34,440 bases of DNA from an uncultured Erysipelotrichaceae bacterium. Lineage in GTDB: Bacteria > Bacillota_I > Bacilli_A > Erysipelotrichales > Coprobacillaceae. Position 1 is the first letter of the stretch; the number at the start of each line of letters is the position of its first letter. Location: positions 1-34,440 of the forward strand of contig CATOPA010000005.1 of assembly GCA_951801965.1 (NCBI GenBank), written 5' to 3'. This document shows, in pieces, positions 17,836 to 34,440 of the stretch. The position numbers and the translations under genes are program-made. Below the pieces are notes generated by a model that saw only the letters and a list, made by a program, of their open reading frames with translations, searched no databases and was not told where the DNA came from.

Positions 17836-18852
17836 TTACATTTTAGTGACACTATACTTACTTTTGGTTATTTTTTTAGGAAGTGCTATTGTAAACAATG
17901 CTCCGTGATGATTCTTTGCTGAAATAGTTCCATGATGTTGATGAATAATTGCTTGACTGACAGAAAGTCCTATACCAATACTTTCTTTTTTATGTACATT
18001 ATGATAAAACCTTTCAAAAATATGTGGCAAATCATCTTTTGAAAAACCAGAACCATTGTCTTGAATATATAAATAAGTTTCCATTAGAGATTCTTTACAG
18101 CTAATCATGACTTGCGAACACTCTTCTTGTTCAACACAATTCTTAATAATATTTTCTAAAGCTTCTTCAAACCATCTTGGATCACAATAAATCTCTTTAC
18201 TAAATTCACATTGTATAGTGACCTGATATTTATCTAATAAAGGTTTCAAATTCAAACGTATGTTTTCAATAAGTAATGATAACGAACATTCCTGAAAATG
18301 ATACTGTATTGTTTGTGATTCTATTTTTGCTAAATGTAAAAGTGATTCAATTAATGATTTCATTCTTTGTGTCTGATAAATCATGTCTTCAATATGACTT
18401 TCTTCTTGGGGAATTTTTTCGAGTAGAATATCTTCTTTTAACATAAGTGATGTGAGAGGTGTTTTCATTTGATGTGAAATGTCTTCAACATAATCTTGGA
18501 TTTTCTTTTGTTCTAGGGATAATTGTTCTAACATATGTTTGATTCTTTTATCTAGTAAATAAAGCTGTGACGAAAGAACAGATATATAACTCTCTCCATC
18601 TATCCATTCATTGATATCTTTTTGTTCTAAAATATTTTCACTTGTTTGAATTAAATTCAATAATGAAAGCTTTATATGCCTGATTGATATCAAGTAGCAT
18701 ATTAAACCTATAAAAAGTATAACAAATATCAACAGACATACTTTTGATGCTTCAAAAAAATAATCTATCAGAGTTAGCATCATTGCTATTATTAAACATA
18801 TTATCAAACTTAATGAATATATTGTTTGCCCCTTTGTTACTCTTGTTTCCAT
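17836..18852 (-). CDS. Sensor histidine kinase
   Basis: Two TM segments; DISHQMKTPLTSL H-box; NNG-type DNGSGFSKDDLPHIFERFYH; GIGLSVS. Confidence 0.95.
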   Translation of the reverse strand: METRVTKGQTIYSLSLIICLIIAMMLTLIDYFFEASKVCLLIFVILFIGLICYLISIRHIKLSLLNLIQTSENILEQKDINEWIDGESYISVLSSQLYLLDKRIKHMLEQLSLEQKKIQDYVEDISHQMKTPLTSLMLKEDILLEKIPQEESHIEDMIYQTQRMKSLIESLLHLAKIESQTIQYHFQECSLSLLIENIRLNLKPLLDKYQVTIQCEFSKEIYCDPRWFEEALENIIKNCVEQEECSQVMISCKESLMETYLYIQDNGSGFSKDDLPHIFERFYHNVHKKESIGIGLSVSQAIIHQHHGTISAKNHHGALFTIALPKKITKSKYSVTKM

Positions 18853-19496
18853 CTATATCCCACTCCCCTCACTGTTTCTATATAATCTTTTCCTTGATAA
18901 GTTCCTAACTTTTCTCTCATTCTTTTGATATGAACAGAAACAGTATTATTTTCAATCATATGTCCTGTTTTTTCCTCAATGAGTTCAGTAAGCCTTTCTC
19001 TTGTCATAACCATTTTTTGATATTTAACAAATAAAAAAAGCATTTCATAACTTATAGCACTTAATATGATTTCTTCATCATTTTTATAAACATGATACCC
19101 TTGTGTATCAATAACTAAATCATCTATAACAATCACATCATTTTTAATCGTTCTTCTCATTATACTTTTGATTCTTGCAATCAGTTCACTTGCTCTAAAT
19201 GGTTTAATAATATAATCATCACCGCCTCTGTTTAATGCTTCTACAATTGTGCCTTCATCATCTTTAGCTGTTAAAAAAAGAATAGGAACTGATGATAAAT
19301 CTCTTATTTTTTGACATAATGATATTCCATTTCCACCAGGCAATTGAATATCGATTAGCACAAATTGTATATTCTTATTAAAAGCATTTAATGCTTGTTG
19401 ATAGGAAAAAGCTTGTACAACATCATATCCTTTCATCATGAGCAGTTCTTTAAGAGAATTTTGAATAGCATCATCATCTTCTACAATAAGTATCAT
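18837..19496 (-). CDS. OmpR-family response regulator
   Basis: MILIVEDDDAIQ, FVLIDIQLPGGNG, DDYIIKPF; winged-helix C-terminus ENNTVSVHIKRMREKLG. Confidence 0.95.
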   Translation of the reverse strand: MILIVEDDDAIQNSLKELLMMKGYDVVQAFSYQQALNAFNKNIQFVLIDIQLPGGNGISLCQKIRDLSSVPILFLTAKDDEGTIVEALNRGGDDYIIKPFRASELIARIKSIMRRTIKNDVIVIDDLVIDTQGYHVYKNDEEIILSAISYEMLFLFVKYQKMVMTRERLTELIEEKTGHMIENNTVSVHIKRMREKLGTYQGKDYIETVRGVGYRWKQE

Positions 19497-19532
19497 TTTT
19501 TTCACCCTCCTTTTTTCATTATAACATAAAAA

Positions 19533-19558
19533 AAGAATTAACATGAAAGCTAATTCTT
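19533..19558 (-). terminator. Intrinsic terminator
   Basis: AAGAATTA...TAATTCTT inverted repeat with T-tract on the minus strand, downstream of the Gfo/Idh pair. Confidence 0.75.
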
Positions 19559-19567
19559 CTTTTTCAA

Positions 19568-20560
19568 TTATAATGATTGGTCAGCTGTAAAAACAACACC
19601 TGCACTTTGTCTTGCTTGAGTTGCGATAGTCATAGCAATCAAGCTCTTTTCCATCATCTGATTTGCTCTATCAAAATCTTTATTCTCAAAAATCTTCACA
19701 AATTCCTCAAATTCATAATACATTCTATGTGTTTCACCTTGAAGATCATATTCTTCTTCTGTTCCATCATTTCTCAACAACTTAAATCCTCTCAAACCAT
19801 TCGCAGGTGTTGTAATATTGATGCACCCTTTATCTCCTTGAATGCTTGTTGAAATAGGTGCTTTACAATCCTTTGCACCAATCAAAACAGCTTTAAAAGA
19901 TTCATAATCCAATGTAATGATTCCTGAAGTATCTATACCCTTTTCAACATTTGCTTGATATTGAACTTTCTTTGGCATACCAAATAATGCAACCATTAAA
20001 TGAATATTATAAATATTCAAATCCATTAAAGCACCACCAGACTTTGTATAATCAAAAGCTGGTAATATATTTCCTTCTTTAAAAGCATTATAGCGAGATG
20101 AATATTGTGAATAATTAGCAGTCACAATTTTCACATTTCCAACTTCATCCATCATTTCTTTCATTTTCAATGTATTTGGTAAATATTGTGTAGAAATAGC
20201 TTCTAATAAAAGTAAATTCTTTTCCTTAGCCATTGCATTTAAAATTTCTAATTCTTTGATATGTGAAGTAAATGGTTTTTCACAAATAACATGTTTATTG
20301 TTTTCTAATGCTTGTTTTGCCATTGAAAAATGTAAATGATTAGGAACACCAAGATAAATCACTTCAACATCATTATCCTTTAGCATATCTTCATAACATT
20401 CATATGCTTTTTTTACACCATTTTCCTTAGCCAATGCTTGAACTTTTTCATATTCTGCTGGAATAGAGGCAATAGCTTCTAACTCTACACCTTGCACATC
20501 ATGAATAAAGCGGAACAAGTCATTAACAATCATTCCACAACCAGTTATACCTAACTTCAT
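19568..20560 (-). CDS. Gfo/Idh/MocA family oxidoreductase
   Basis: KLGITGCGMI Rossmann start; VICEKPFTSH motif. Confidence 0.92.
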   Translation of the reverse strand: MKLGITGCGMIVNDLFRFIHDVQGVELEAIASIPAEYEKVQALAKENGVKKAYECYEDMLKDNDVEVIYLGVPNHLHFSMAKQALENNKHVICEKPFTSHIKELEILNAMAKEKNLLLLEAISTQYLPNTLKMKEMMDEVGNVKIVTANYSQYSSRYNAFKEGNILPAFDYTKSGGALMDLNIYNIHLMVALFGMPKKVQYQANVEKGIDTSGIITLDYESFKAVLIGAKDCKAPISTSIQGDKGCINITTPANGLRGFKLLRNDGTEEEYDLQGETHRMYYEFEEFVKIFENKDFDRANQMMEKSLIAMTIATQARQSAGVVFTADQSL

Positions 20561-20561
20561 G

Positions 20562-21587
20562 TTATTTTGCCTCCTTAGCAACTACAGTCGCTTCTTCGAT
20601 AATCTTTAAAACTTCAATAACTTCTTCATCTTTCACAATCTTTTCACCATTGTTAAATAAAACATCATAAATATTATCGTAAATAATACCATAATCTCCT
20701 ATTTCAGTAGGCACTTTTTGAGTAATATCATTTCCTTCATCATCAATAAATGATAAAGTTCCCCACTTATCCTCTGGCAATGGATCAAAACTGATTTCAA
20801 TTGGTCCTGGTTTTGGTTTTAATGAACTTTGATGTCCTAATGATGGCATCAAGAAACTTCCTTTTCTACCATGAACAATAAATCTTGGATAATCTAATTT
20901 AACATAATAACTTGTTTTTACAATCGCTTTTAAACCACCTTCATAGAAGAAATCAATGTCATAATAATCATCAGATTCACCTGGATTATCAATACTTCTA
21001 CAGTCATAAACAACTTTCTTTGGTTTTCCAAATTGTCCAATAATCTGATCAATAGGATGCACTGCTAAACCATATAAGATTCCAAAACCTTTTCTATCTT
21101 TAATGCTTGGACGATAATAATCATAATGAGATTCTACTTCTAAAATATCTCCTAAAACACCTGATTCAATGACTTTTCTTACAGTTCTCATATCTGCATC
21201 ATAGCGTCTATTTTGATTTGACATAACAAGTAAACCTTTTTCCTTAGCATAAGCAAACACTTCTTTCGCTTCTTGTGATGTCATCGCAAATGGTTTTTCA
21301 CACAAAACATTTTTTCCATGATCTAAAGCCATCATTGTATAAGAAACATGGAATTGATCTGGTGTATTAACAACAATTAAATTGACTTCTTCATCATTCA
21401 TGACTTGATCAATATCTGATGTAAAAGTAATATGTGGATACCAAGTTTCTCTTTCTTCATCTCCCACTCTATCTTCTTGTCTACGATAAATATATTTGAC
21501 TTGAATTGTGTCTTTTCTTCTTTCAACATATGGTAAATGGTAACGACACACACTATTACCAAATCCAATATAAGCAACTACTAACAT
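20562..21587 (-). CDS. Gfo/Idh/MocA family oxidoreductase
   Basis: VAYIGFGNSVCRYHLPY; VLCEKPFAMTSQEA motif. Confidence 0.92.
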   Translation of the reverse strand: MLVVAYIGFGNSVCRYHLPYVERRKDTIQVKYIYRRQEDRVGDEERETWYPHITFTSDIDQVMNDEEVNLIVVNTPDQFHVSYTMMALDHGKNVLCEKPFAMTSQEAKEVFAYAKEKGLLVMSNQNRRYDADMRTVRKVIESGVLGDILEVESHYDYYRPSIKDRKGFGILYGLAVHPIDQIIGQFGKPKKVVYDCRSIDNPGESDDYYDIDFFYEGGLKAIVKTSYYVKLDYPRFIVHGRKGSFLMPSLGHQSSLKPKPGPIEISFDPLPEDKWGTLSFIDDEGNDITQKVPTEIGDYGIIYDNIYDVLFNNGEKIVKDEEVIEVLKIIEEATVVAKEAK

Positions 21588-21660
21588 GATTTATTCCTCC
21601 TTGTTTTGATAATTCTATTTTACATATTATCAGAAAGGAAAACAGTCTTTTCCCATGACT

Positions 21661-21675
21661 TGAAATTAGATTTCA
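21661..21675. promoter_or_regulatory. Operator-like palindrome TGAAATTAGATTTCA (copy 1)
   Basis: Identical 15-mer at 29411-29425 in the rpiR/GH1 divergent promoter. Confidence 0.75.
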
Positions 21676-21693
21676 TTAAAACAATTCTCTCTT

Positions 21694-21708
21694 TGAAATC
21701 AAATTTCA
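21694..21708. promoter_or_regulatory. Operator-like palindrome TGAAATCAAATTTCA (copy 2)
   Basis: Same architecture as copy 1, upstream of the Gfo/Idh pair. Confidence 0.7.
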
Positions 21709-21712
21709 AAAA

Positions 21713-21737
21713 AAGAATAAGAGTCTAGCTTATTCTT
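21713..21737 (-). terminator. Intrinsic terminator of the GH1/HAD operon
   Basis: AAGAATAAG...CTTATTCTT followed by TTTTT on the minus strand; overlaps the HAD gene stop. Confidence 0.8.
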
Positions 21738-22530
21738 TTGACATATTTTCTAGTAATTCTTCTATTTTTAAAATAACACCTTGTTCATCGTTAGAATGAA
21801 CAACTTCATAAGCAATGTCTTTAATAGTTTCAACAGCATTATCCATAGCATAGGCATACTTCACATTTTTTAACAGCTCATAATCGTTCATCTGATCTCC
21901 AAAAGCAGCACATTCATCACGACTGAAATGAAGATGATTTTGGAGATGAATCATACCTGACCCTTTATGAATGTGTGTATATTGTATATCCATCCACTCA
22001 TTTCCTGATGTTAAGATTTTCATACCTTGAGGCAAATCTTTTTGAATATCTTCAACATATTGTTCAACGTGATAGTTAGGATCATGAATGGAAAATTTTA
22101 AAATACCATCATCAATTTCATCAATGTTGTCAATAAATTGATAAGCATCATAATGCTTTTCTATTTCATCTTTATAGAGCGAATAGTTTCTATGAATATA
22201 TGCTCTTTTTTCTCCACAAATGACAACCATCAATTGAGGGTACTTTTTAAAAATGTTCATAATGTCATAAACAATAGACATTTCCATAGTAGAGCTATAA
22301 AAAGATTTTTTTCCATGAGAAATGAAAGCACCATTTTCAGCTATATAGTACAATTCATCACAAATAGATGGAAAAGTATTATAAAGATGTAAGAATTGGT
22401 TTCCACTCGCTATAACAAACACAATACCTTTTTCTTTAAGTTTTTGAAAAACAGTATAGAACCTTTCATCAAACTGTTTTGATGAATCAAGAAAAGTTCC
22501 ATCCATATCTGTCGCAATTAATTTAATCAT
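21730..22530 (-). CDS. Cof-type HAD-IIB phosphatase
   Basis: MIKLIATDMDGTFLDSSKQ; AAFGDQMNDYELLKNVKYAYAMDNA. Confidence 0.95.
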   Translation of the reverse strand: MIKLIATDMDGTFLDSSKQFDERFYTVFQKLKEKGIVFVIASGNQFLHLYNTFPSICDELYYIAENGAFISHGKKSFYSSTMEMSIVYDIMNIFKKYPQLMVVICGEKRAYIHRNYSLYKDEIEKHYDAYQFIDNIDEIDDGILKFSIHDPNYHVEQYVEDIQKDLPQGMKILTSGNEWMDIQYTHIHKGSGMIHLQNHLHFSRDECAAFGDQMNDYELLKNVKYAYAMDNAVETIKDIAYEVVHSNDEQGVILKIEELLENMSKE

Positions 22531-22554
22531 AAATAACCAAAGCTCCCAATTTTA

Positions 22555-24027
<1,473 letters not shown>

Positions 24028-24786
24028 TTATTCCTCCTTATTTCCCTTTTGACATAATATATTGATTGCTTCCTCAATATCTTCCACAATATAATCAGCA
24101 TGATCTTGAATACTTTGAGGAGAACTCAAAAATGTAAATGATGTATCAACAACATCTAACATAGGTAAATCATTATAAGAATCTCCAATACCTGCAATTT
24201 GTTCAAAATGAAAGATTTCTTTTAATTTTATAATAGCCTCTCCTTTAGAACATCCTTTCGCAACAATATCAATAGAATCAACATTCTGAAAGGCTTCTAC
24301 CTCTTGATATTTCTGATTAATTTCTAAAGTAATTTGTGTTGCTCTTTCAACAGTGCTCTCTATTAAAGAAATACTATAAATATCTTCATCTTTCATGTCC
24401 AACACAGAATGAATCTTTGTTCTTTCTCCGTCTTCTTTGATATTTGTGCAATAAAATTTATCTTGTGATAATGTTTGAACAATGAGTTCTGTTTCTTTTT
24501 GATATGTTAAATAAATTTCATGAGCAATATCAAAAGGTACAGTCTTTCCATATAACAAATGATAATCTTTATCTAAAATTGCTCCACCTGTACTCACAAT
24601 AAAAAAATCAGGTTTTAATATCCCTTTCATTGGTCTTAACAAACCTGAAAAAGGTCTACCAGAACAAATACCAAAAAGATGACCATCTTTTTGAAACTCT
24701 TTAATTCTTTTTATATCACTTTCTTTAAAACGCTCACTATTTTTAAAAAATAATGTATTATCAAAATCACTCGCTAAAACGTTCAT
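24028..24786 (-). CDS. Cof-type HAD-IIB phosphatase
   Basis: MNVLASDFDNTLFF, ICSGRPFSGLLRP, IAGIGDSYNDLPMLDVVDTSF. Confidence 0.93.
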   Translation of the reverse strand: MNVLASDFDNTLFFKNSERFKESDIKRIKEFQKDGHLFGICSGRPFSGLLRPMKGILKPDFFIVSTGGAILDKDYHLLYGKTVPFDIAHEIYLTYQKETELIVQTLSQDKFYCTNIKEDGERTKIHSVLDMKDEDIYSISLIESTVERATQITLEINQKYQEVEAFQNVDSIDIVAKGCSKGEAIIKLKEIFHFEQIAGIGDSYNDLPMLDVVDTSFTFLSSPQSIQDHADYIVEDIEEAINILCQKGNKEE

Positions 24787-24810
24787 CTCTTCTCCTTTAA
24801 ATATGAAAGA

Positions 24811-24832
24811 GAATATGGCATGAGCCATATTC
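24811..24832 (-). other. Intercistronic hairpin GAATATGGC-4 nt-GCCATATTC
   Basis: Perfect 9-bp stem between the GH1 stop (24845) and the HAD start (24786). Confidence 0.7.
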
Positions 24833-24844
24833 CTCAATCATGTT

Positions 24845-29275
<4,431 letters not shown>

Positions 29276-29379
29276 TTATCATATCAATAAGTATAAAGTT
29301 TAAAAACTTCTTATTGTTTAATCATATATTTATCATTTTATATATATTCTTTTTGTATTCAATGTATCCTTTTCCTTTT

Positions 29380-29393
29380 GTAATTTGATTTCA
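29380..29393. promoter_or_regulatory. Operator-like partial site (minus strand TGAAATCAAATTAC)
   Basis: Close match to TGAAATCAAATTTCA at 21694; in the divergent GH1/RpiR intergenic region. Confidence 0.55.
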
Positions 29394-29410
29394 AAAAATC
29401 AAAAACATGA

Positions 29411-29425
29411 TGAAATTAGATTTCA
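29411..29425. promoter_or_regulatory. Operator-like palindrome TGAAATTAGATTTCA
   Basis: Exact copy of 21661-21675; overlaps the presumed -35 region of the rpiR promoter (TATAAT at 29444-29449). Confidence 0.75.
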
Positions 29426-29470
29426 AAGTTATTCATAATTTGTTATAATGTGCTTATGGAGGGAAGAAAT

Positions 29471-30268
29471 ATGATCAAAGAACTTATTTCAACAACAACA
29501 TTTACACATCAAGAACAAGCAGTTGTTACATACATCTTAGAAAATCCTAAATGCTTATTACATGACAATGCTAAAGAACTTGCTAAAAAAACATATGTCA
29601 GCTCACCTACAATTATTAGACTTGTCAAAAAATTGGGATTTAAAGGATATCTAGACTTTCAGCACACATATATTCAAGAATATATGATGCATGAAAATAA
29701 TAAAACACAAACGATTACCAAAGAAAGTAGTATTGATGATATTATCTCAACACTACCAGAAATATATAAACAAGTCTTTTTAGAAACACAGCATATTATG
29801 CATAAAGAATCCTTTGTAAGAACAATCAATTACATGTTGCAGGCAAAACAAATTGACTTTTATGCTAATGATAACAATTTTTCTCAAGTACAATCTGCTT
29901 GTTTAAAACTAACGTCTCTTGGTATAAGAGCCCAAGCTTTCAATACCATTAGTCAAAGTTATGTTGACACATTTCAACCACAAGATGTTCTCTCTTTTGT
30001 TGTTAGTCACTCTGGAAAAAATCAAACGATGGTTGATGCTGCCTACTATTTGCGAAAAAAACGAACTCGTGTCATTGCAATTACAGGTAAATTTGATCCA
30101 ACCTTAGAACTGATTTGTAATGAAAGCTTATATATTGATGTTTCTGATCACAATGCTCCTGAAAACATCATTCTTTATGGATTATCTATTTATTATATTA
30201 TAGATATTCTTGTTGTTGCTTTGGCTGCTAAGAAAAATAAACTCATTTATAGGAAAAGACATCAATAA
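29471..30268 (+). CDS. MurR/RpiR family transcriptional regulator (HTH + SIS)
   Basis: NAKELAKKTYVSSPTIIRLVKKLGFKGYLDFQ HTH; LSFVVSHSGKNQTMVDAAYYLRKKRTRVIAITG SIS domain. Confidence 0.95.
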   Translation: MIKELISTTTFTHQEQAVVTYILENPKCLLHDNAKELAKKTYVSSPTIIRLVKKLGFKGYLDFQHTYIQEYMMHENNKTQTITKESSIDDIISTLPEIYKQVFLETQHIMHKESFVRTINYMLQAKQIDFYANDNNFSQVQSACLKLTSLGIRAQAFNTISQSYVDTFQPQDVLSFVVSHSGKNQTMVDAAYYLRKKRTRVIAITGKFDPTLELICNESLYIDVSDHNAPENIILYGLSIYYIIDILVVALAAKKNKLIYRKRHQ

Positions 30269-30286
30269 TATCTTTTCCTTTTTTTC

Positions 30287-33273
<2,987 letters not shown>

Positions 33274-33301
33274 TTTTCTTTCCTTCCTTATAAACACTAA
33301 A

Positions 33302-33325
33302 GAGATTTGTTTATAAACAAATCTC
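33302..33325. other. Perfect 24-bp palindrome GAGATTTGTTTATAAACAAATCTC
   Basis: Overlaps the stop of the DUF4867-like gene, upstream of deoC. Confidence 0.85.
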
Positions 33326-33979
33326 GATAAGTTCACCATCTAATCCAGGATAATCCCCTGACTCTACTTTTTCTATATTACTTTCATGAGCAATAAACCA
33401 TTTGTTTTTCTTTTTAAGGATACCACATCTTTCAATCGTATCCCCTGTACCTTTTAGCAGTAAACATATCGTTACAAAACCAGATTCATCAACACAAATA
33501 GGTGTATAATGAAGTGTTGTACTATAACTCTCTATAATCGTTCCTTGAGGAACATAGAAATATTTACAAAGTGAAGAATGATATGTTTTCCCCTTCATGT
33601 CCCAAATATGTCCAACAACATATATAAAATCCGTCACTGCAACAATTGTTTCACTTCCTTGATGATATTCAATACCATTAAGAACATGATTATTTCCTGC
33701 AACAACTCCTGCCATAACATCTAAATATCCATAAACTTTCTTTGATAATGTTTGAATCGATGACATATCTTCTAAGCTTTTAACACTAGGTAAATAATTA
33801 TTTCCGTTTTTGGGAGGATGGAAATGAGCTGATACATATGATATAGCTTCTTCGATATTTTCATTAACAATTCTTCCATAAGTTAAGAAAGAGGAATCAT
33901 GAACATCTTTTATTTTATATTGTGGATTCTTTTCTTGTAATTCCTTTAAATTCATATAATTACTTTTGTCTTTCTTCAA
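33311..33979 (-). CDS. DUF4867-like (cupin-like) sugar-metabolism protein
   Basis: MNLKELQEKNPQYKI..., HFHPPKNGNNYLPS, FYVPQGTIIESYSTTLHYTPI; located between deoC and rpiB. Confidence 0.6.
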   Translation of the reverse strand: MKKDKSNYMNLKELQEKNPQYKIKDVHDSSFLTYGRIVNENIEEAISYVSAHFHPPKNGNNYLPSVKSLEDMSSIQTLSKKVYGYLDVMAGVVAGNNHVLNGIEYHQGSETIVAVTDFIYVVGHIWDMKGKTYHSSLCKYFYVPQGTIIESYSTTLHYTPICVDESGFVTICLLLKGTGDTIERCGILKKKNKWFIAHESNIEKVESGDYPGLDGELIEICL

Positions 33980-34409
33980 TCTCTTTTAACATATCAATTC
34001 TTACTTGATGTCTACCACCTTCATACTCACCAGTTAGCCATGCATCAACAATCATTTTTGCAAGTTCAAGACCTACAACTCTTGCTCCAAAAGCTAACAT
34101 ATTTGTATTATTGTGCTCTCTAGATAACTTTGCACTGTATGGCTCACTACAAGTCACACATCTAATACCATTAACTTTATTAGCAGCAAGAGAAATCCCT
34201 ACACCTGTTCCACAGATCACAATGCCCTTATCTACTTCACCTGATACAACTGCATTAGCAACAGCTTCACCAGCTACTGGATAATTAAATCTTTCAGTGC
34301 TATCAGTTCCAAAATTCACAACTTCATAACCGTACTTTTCTTCAATATACTGTGTAATTATTTTTTTGTATTCCACAGCAACATGATCATTTCCTATTCC
34401 AATCTTCAT
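33960..34409 (-). CDS. rpiB: Ribose-5-phosphate isomerase B
   Basis: IGNDHVAVEYK, GIVICGTGVGISLAANKVNGIR, SREHNNTNMLAFGARVVG. Confidence 0.93.
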   Translation of the reverse strand: MKIGIGNDHVAVEYKKIITQYIEEKYGYEVVNFGTDSTERFNYPVAGEAVANAVVSGEVDKGIVICGTGVGISLAANKVNGIRCVTCSEPYSAKLSREHNNTNMLAFGARVVGLELAKMIVDAWLTGEYEGGRHQVRIDMLKEIEERQK

Positions 34410-34440
34410 TTTCTCACCTCTTCTACATTTTTTATCATCA

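Overview
This is a low-GC Bacillota window, plausibly Erysipelotrichia-like, though that placement is inference. From left to right it contains: (i) a partial serine D-Ala-D-Ala carboxypeptidase; (ii) an accessory block (about 1.3-5.45 kb, minus strand) with a lipoprotein, a C39-like peptidase remnant, a DUF3784 membrane protein, an Imm32-like protein, a frameshifted Imm43/DUF1629-like gene, a GNAT, a DUF5131 (Gp37/Gp68) protein and an ASCH/PUA-like protein. In this block a 12-bp near-palindrome (AAATT[C/G]TA[A/G]TTT) recurs at gene junctions just upstream of the RBSs, behind one leading promoter; (iii) housekeeping and metabolic genes: FAD oxidoreductase, an ECF S-component with a predicted attenuator leader coupled to a P-loop kinase, aldo/keto reductase, phosphatase, MBL hydrolase, TetR, tag, tRNA-Leu(CAA), an RsmF-like methyltransferase, an HD protein and thioredoxin; (iv) a two-component system plus FtsX-type ABC module; (v) a large carbohydrate locus (19.5-34.4 kb) with five GH1 6-phospho-beta-glucosidase-like genes, three Gfo/Idh/MocA oxidoreductases, two HAD phosphatases, an RpiR regulator, DeoC, a DUF4867-like protein and RpiB, with no transporter in the window. 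Four of the GH1 paralogs alternate in two subtypes and carry an unusual Lys in place of the usual conserved His. A 15-bp operator-like palindrome links the RpiR/GH1 divergent promoter to the Gfo/Idh operon. The strongest candidate for an undescribed system is the repeat-delimited cassette-like gene array at 2.4-5.45 kb.
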